From NCBI RefSeq assembly GCF_000526915.1, contig NZ_JAGZ01000002.1:1-64000 (forward strand): DNA of 64,000 nt, in the 5' to 3' direction. Below are positions 61,311-64,000 of the stretch, one piece after another (the first letter of the stretch is position 1; every line of letters begins with the position of its first letter). A program made the translations under genes and the position numbers. Below the pieces are notes generated by a model, which searched no databases, was not told the origin of the DNA, and saw only the letters and a program-made list of their open reading frames with translations. The stretch is from Mycobacterium genavense ATCC 51234 (lineage in GTDB: Bacteria; Actinomycetota; Actinomycetes; Mycobacteriales; Mycobacteriaceae).

Positions 61311-61666
61311 TCAGCGGCCTTTGAGCAACTTCGCCAGGACCGCCGCGTGGCTTCCATCCAGGTCGCGGGTGGCGCTGACCAGGGTTACCACACCGCGGTT
61401 GGCCAGCTTGCGCAGCTCGTCGAGCGCGGTGTTGCCGGCCAGTTCGGCCCGGTAGCGCGACGCGAATTCGTCGAAACGTTCGGGCCGGTGGTGGTACCAC
61501 TCGCGGAGTTCTTTCGACGGCGCGACGTCCTTGCACCAGATGCCCACGCGGGGGTCGTCCCTGCGGATACCCCGCGGCCAGATGCGATCGACCAGGACGC
61601 GCTGACCGTCGTCGGGGCCGACGTCTTCATAGATGCGCTCGACCCGGATGCGGCTTTGGCGCCCAT
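61311..61666 (-). pseudogene. DUF488 family protein with an indel just after the start
   Basis: Counterpart of Rv3073c. The frame from about 61655 to 61311 reads QSRIRVERIYEDVGPDDGQR, VLVDRIWPRG, APSKELREWYHHRPERFDEF and DGSHAAVLAKLLKG, a complete DUF488 domain. No start codon occurs in that frame before GTG 61547. An ATG at 61666 is one base out of frame; restoring one base in ATGGGCGCC would give a typical MxRQxRIRV start. DUF488 proteins have a conserved Arg/Trp pocket and unknown function. It lies 24 nt upstream of the luciferase-like pseudogene on the same strand. Confidence 0.75.
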
Positions 61667-61805
61667 TCCACCAGGGTAGCTATTGCGAAAAAGGGTGGTG
61701 ATCAGCGTACCGGCGTTTATGTACACCTCACCCGGGTACGCATCAATGGACGTCGCCCAGCCCGGCGCCGACGGCCTTTCCCTCATCTTGATTCCGGAGG
61801 TACCC

Positions 61806-62389
61806 GTGACCGACATGATCATCGAATCCCCCGACGAAGTGGTCGCATTCCTCAAAGCGCAGCACAATCTGATCGAGGACATGTTCGACGAGGTGTTGTT
61901 TGCGTCGGACCCCGCGGCGCGCGAGGAACCATTCACGGCTTTGCGTCAGCTGCTGGCCGTCCATGAGACGGCCGAGGAAATGGTGGTGCATCCGCGGGTG
62001 CGGCGCGACGCCGATGCTGGGGACGCGGTCGTCGACGCGCGGCTCGAGGAGGAGCACGAAGCCAAACAACTGCTGTCAAAGATCGAAGAGCTGGACATCA
62101 CTTCGGACGAGTTCATCGACGAACTCGCGAAGTTGCGCGAGGCCGTTCTCGATCACGCCGAAAACGAGGAAAACAACGAATTTCCGTATCTGGAGAATTT
62201 CCGTATCTGGAAAAGGTGCTCGATGCGGACGATCTCAAGCGCATGACGATAGCGGTGAAGGCGGCCCAGGCGATTGCCCCGACGCATCCTCATCCCGGGG
62301 TGGAGTCGGCGAAGCTGAATTTCGCACTAGGGCCGTTCGCGTCGATGCTCGACCGCGCCCGCGATGCGCTCCGCCACGTCATCGGCTGA
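61806..62389 (+). pseudogene. Hemerythrin HHE-domain protein disrupted by a 17-bp duplication
   Basis: A helical iron-binding protein: EVVAFLKAQHNLIEDMFDEV, RQLLAVHETAEEMVVHPRVR, EEHEAKQLLSKIEEL and LDHAENEENNEFPYLE contain the spaced His/Glu ligands of an HHE domain. GTG 61806 has GGAGGT 5 nt upstream. A perfect tandem duplication (62178-62211) then shifts the frame, so translation stops at 62246. Removing one copy restores VLDADDLKRMTIAVKAAQAI and a tail to TGA 62387-62389, giving about 188 residues. HHE proteins in mycobacteria sense or scavenge oxygen, NO or peroxide. Confidence 0.85.
62178..62211 (+). repeat. Perfect 17-bp tandem duplication
   Basis: GAATTTCCGTATCTGGA occurs twice head to tail (62178-62194 and 62195-62211). 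It lies inside the hemerythrin gene and alone causes its frameshift. Such a duplication is a replication-slippage event rather than a base-call error. Confidence 0.97.
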
Positions 62390-62413
62390 CGGGATGCTCG
62401 TAGTCTCGATGGG

Positions 62414-63877
62414 GTGAGCGTTGCTTCGGAGATCCGCGTCCCCCTGCAAGACCGCTTCGCCCGTGAACTGCCCGAGCTGGGCATACGTTGGCGATCCGAG
62501 ACCACCCCGAACCCGCAGCTGCTCGTCCTCAACGAGCCGCTGGCCGCCAGCCTCGAGCTCGACGCGGCGTGGCTGCGCAGCACCGACGGCCTGCGATTCC
62601 TCGTCGGCAATCTACTGCCGCCCGGCGCGGCTCCGGTGGCGCAGGCCTACGCCGGGCATCAGTTCGGCGGTCTTGCGCCCCGGCTGGGCGACGGGCGCGC
62701 GCTGCTGCTGGGTGAGCTGACCGACGAGCACGGACGGGTTCGCGACATCCACCTGAAAGGCTCGGGCCCGACCCCGTTCGCCCGCGGTGGCGACGGCCTC
62801 GCGGCGGTAGGCCCGATGCTGCGCGAATACGTGATCAGCGAGGCGATGCACGCGCTGAACGTGCCGACGACACGCGCGTTGGCCGTGGTCGCCACCGGGC
62901 GGCCGGTGCAGTGCGAGACGGCTCTGCCCGGCGCCGTGCTGGTGCGCGTCGCCAGTAGTCACCTACGGGTCGGTACCTTCCAATACGCCGCCCTGACCCG
63001 CGACCACGACTTGTTGCGGCGCCTCGCCGACCATGCGATCGCCCGCCACCATCCCGCGGCAGCACAGGCCGAGCACCCCTACCGCGCGCTGTTCGAAGCA
63101 GTGGTCCGGGTCCAGGCTTCGCTGATCGCGCGATGGATGCTGATCGGGTTCGTCCACGGCGTGATGAACACCGACAACACGACGATCTCCGGCGAGACGA
63201 TCGACTACGGTCCGTGCGCGTTCATGGAGGCCTACGACAGCGACACGGTCTTCAGCTCGATCGACCACTGGGGGCGTTACGCCTACGGCAACCAGCCCAC
63301 GATCGCCGGATGGAATCTGGCCCGGTTCGCCGAGGCCCTGCTTCCGCTGCTGGCCGACACGATCGAGGAGGGAATCGCGTTCGCCGAGCAGACATTCGGC
63401 GTTTCCCAAACCGAGTACGACGCCACCTGGTCGTCGGGCATGCGCGCCAAGCTCGGCTTACCTACGACCGTCGAAGCCGGGACGCTGACGTCATTGGTCG
63501 TCGAGTTGCTGGCCCTGCTCACGGAAAGCCGTGTCGACTACACCTCGTTCTTCCGCCAGCTCGGCCAGGCGGCGCGCGGGGATGCCGAATCCGCGCGTGG
63601 TCTTTTCATCAACCTCGCCGGGTTCGACGAGTGGATGTCGCGCTGGCGGGCGTGGGGTCCCGACGCCGAGTCGATGGATCGCGTCAACCCGATCTACATT
63701 CCGCGCAACCACCTGGTCGAGGAAGCCCTGGCCGCCGCGACGGCCGGCGAGTTGGGTCCGGTTCAGCAGCTGCTGGGCGCGGTGCGGGCTCCCTATGACG
63801 AACGACCCGGACTCTAGCGCTATGCGAGTCCGGCGCCAAAAGCCTTCGGCAAATACCAAACCTTCTGCGGCACTTAG
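62414..63877 (+). pseudogene. selO: SelO/YdiU family protein AMPylase, stop codon 20 codons before the natural end
   Basis: A pseudokinase-fold AMPylase. The GTG at 62414 starts 467 residues including [20 protein letters not shown] (nucleotide site), [40 protein letters not shown] (catalytic loop and Asn/Asp metal ligands) and [15 protein letters not shown]. Translation stops at TAG 63815-63817, but the same frame continues RYASPAPKAFGKYQTFCGT to the natural stop at 63875-63877. GAG to TAG restores the family pattern GLERY. The lost tail contains the conserved C-terminal Cys that is selenocysteine in eukaryotes and redox-regulatory in bacteria, so the kinase-like core may remain active but unregulated. 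Confidence 0.85.
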
Positions 63878-63879
63878 CT

Positions 63880-64000
63880 TTACGCTAACTTGGCGGTCTC
63901 GGCCTGTAGCGCGTCCAAGTGGCGGAGCGTCTCGTCGCGGGGTGCGGTCGGCAGGTCCAACAAGACGTGTTCCAACCCCAAATCGCGACAGCACGTCAAC
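63880..64000 (-). CDS. Luciferase-like (F420-dependent) oxidoreductase, C-terminal part
   Basis: The gene enters from the right edge; only the last 39 codons are visible. The frame reads LTCCRDLGLEHVLLDLPTAP, then RDETLRHLDALQAETAKLA and TAA at 63880-63882, which matches the C-terminus of the Rv3079c-type luciferase-like oxidoreductases. It is tail to tail with selO, 2 nt from the natural selO stop. Nothing can be said about the catalytic part. Confidence 0.7.
   Translation of the reverse strand, partial: LTCCRDLGLEHVLLDLPTAPRDETLRHLDALQAETAKLA

Overview
The window is high-GC actinobacterial DNA from a Mycobacterium. The gene families and their order match the M. tuberculosis stretch from about Rv3039c to Rv3079c: echA17, a NUDIX gene, an ABC ATPase, serB2, ctaD, fecB, adhC, nrdF2, a Baeyer-Villiger monooxygenase with its TetR gene, nrdE-nrdI-nrdH, an FMN reductase, dinB2, cyp136, a double GntR gene, fadE22, ligB, cstA, pgmA, two crcB genes, a DUF190 gene, a luciferase-like gene, DUF488 and a second luciferase-like gene. 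It is not M. tuberculosis itself. nrdE carries an intein, several blocks are absent from that backbone as I recall it, and many genes are broken.

Layout. Positions 1-2215 lie left of the syntenic backbone and hold the start of a 13E12-repeat gene and a frameshifted PknH-type sensor kinase. Positions 2255-11500 hold the echA17-to-adhC block on both strands. Positions 11840-22993 hold the class Ib ribonucleotide reductase: nrdF2, then nrdE-nrdI-nrdH, with a redox gene set between them. Each ribonucleotide reductase transcription unit is preceded by two NrdR-like boxes exactly 32 bp apart. Positions 23241-28746 hold TetR-linked redox genes, dinB2 and cyp136. Positions 28755-31439 are accessory: an orphan LeuA regulatory-domain protein with a possible leader peptide and attenuator, two tandem small lipoproteins, and a MEDS/ATPase anti-sigma-like protein. 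Positions 31590-41660 hold the GntR, thiolase, DUF35, fadE22, SDR, ligB and cstA genes. Positions 41700-53770 are mostly accessory: an Hsp70-like gene, polyphosphate kinase 2, an AraC-linked catabolic operon, a truncated thiolase, toxin-antitoxin remnants, a DUF6880-type pseudogene and tRNA-Ala(GGC). Positions 53825-64000 return to the backbone with an MFS gene, pgmA, crcB1-crcB2-DUF190, an mbtK homologue, two luciferase-like genes, DUF488, hemerythrin and selO.

The strongest single element is a 409-residue intein with LAGLIDADG motifs in NrdE. It sits directly before a cysteine that should be one of the reductase's redox cysteines, so the enzyme must splice to be active.

The other dominant signal is gene decay. 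More than twenty genes have frameshifts, in-frame stops or truncations. Wherever the ancestral codon can be inferred, the nonsense changes run G/C to A/T, and one lesion is a perfect 17-bp tandem duplication. Large core genes (ctaD, serB2, nrdE, nrdF2, fadE22, ligB, pgmA) are open. This fits real pseudogenisation, but single-base indels in G/C runs also fit uncorrected assembly errors, and the sequence alone cannot settle the proportion. DinB2 has Asn where the catalytic Asp of the polymerase active site is expected.
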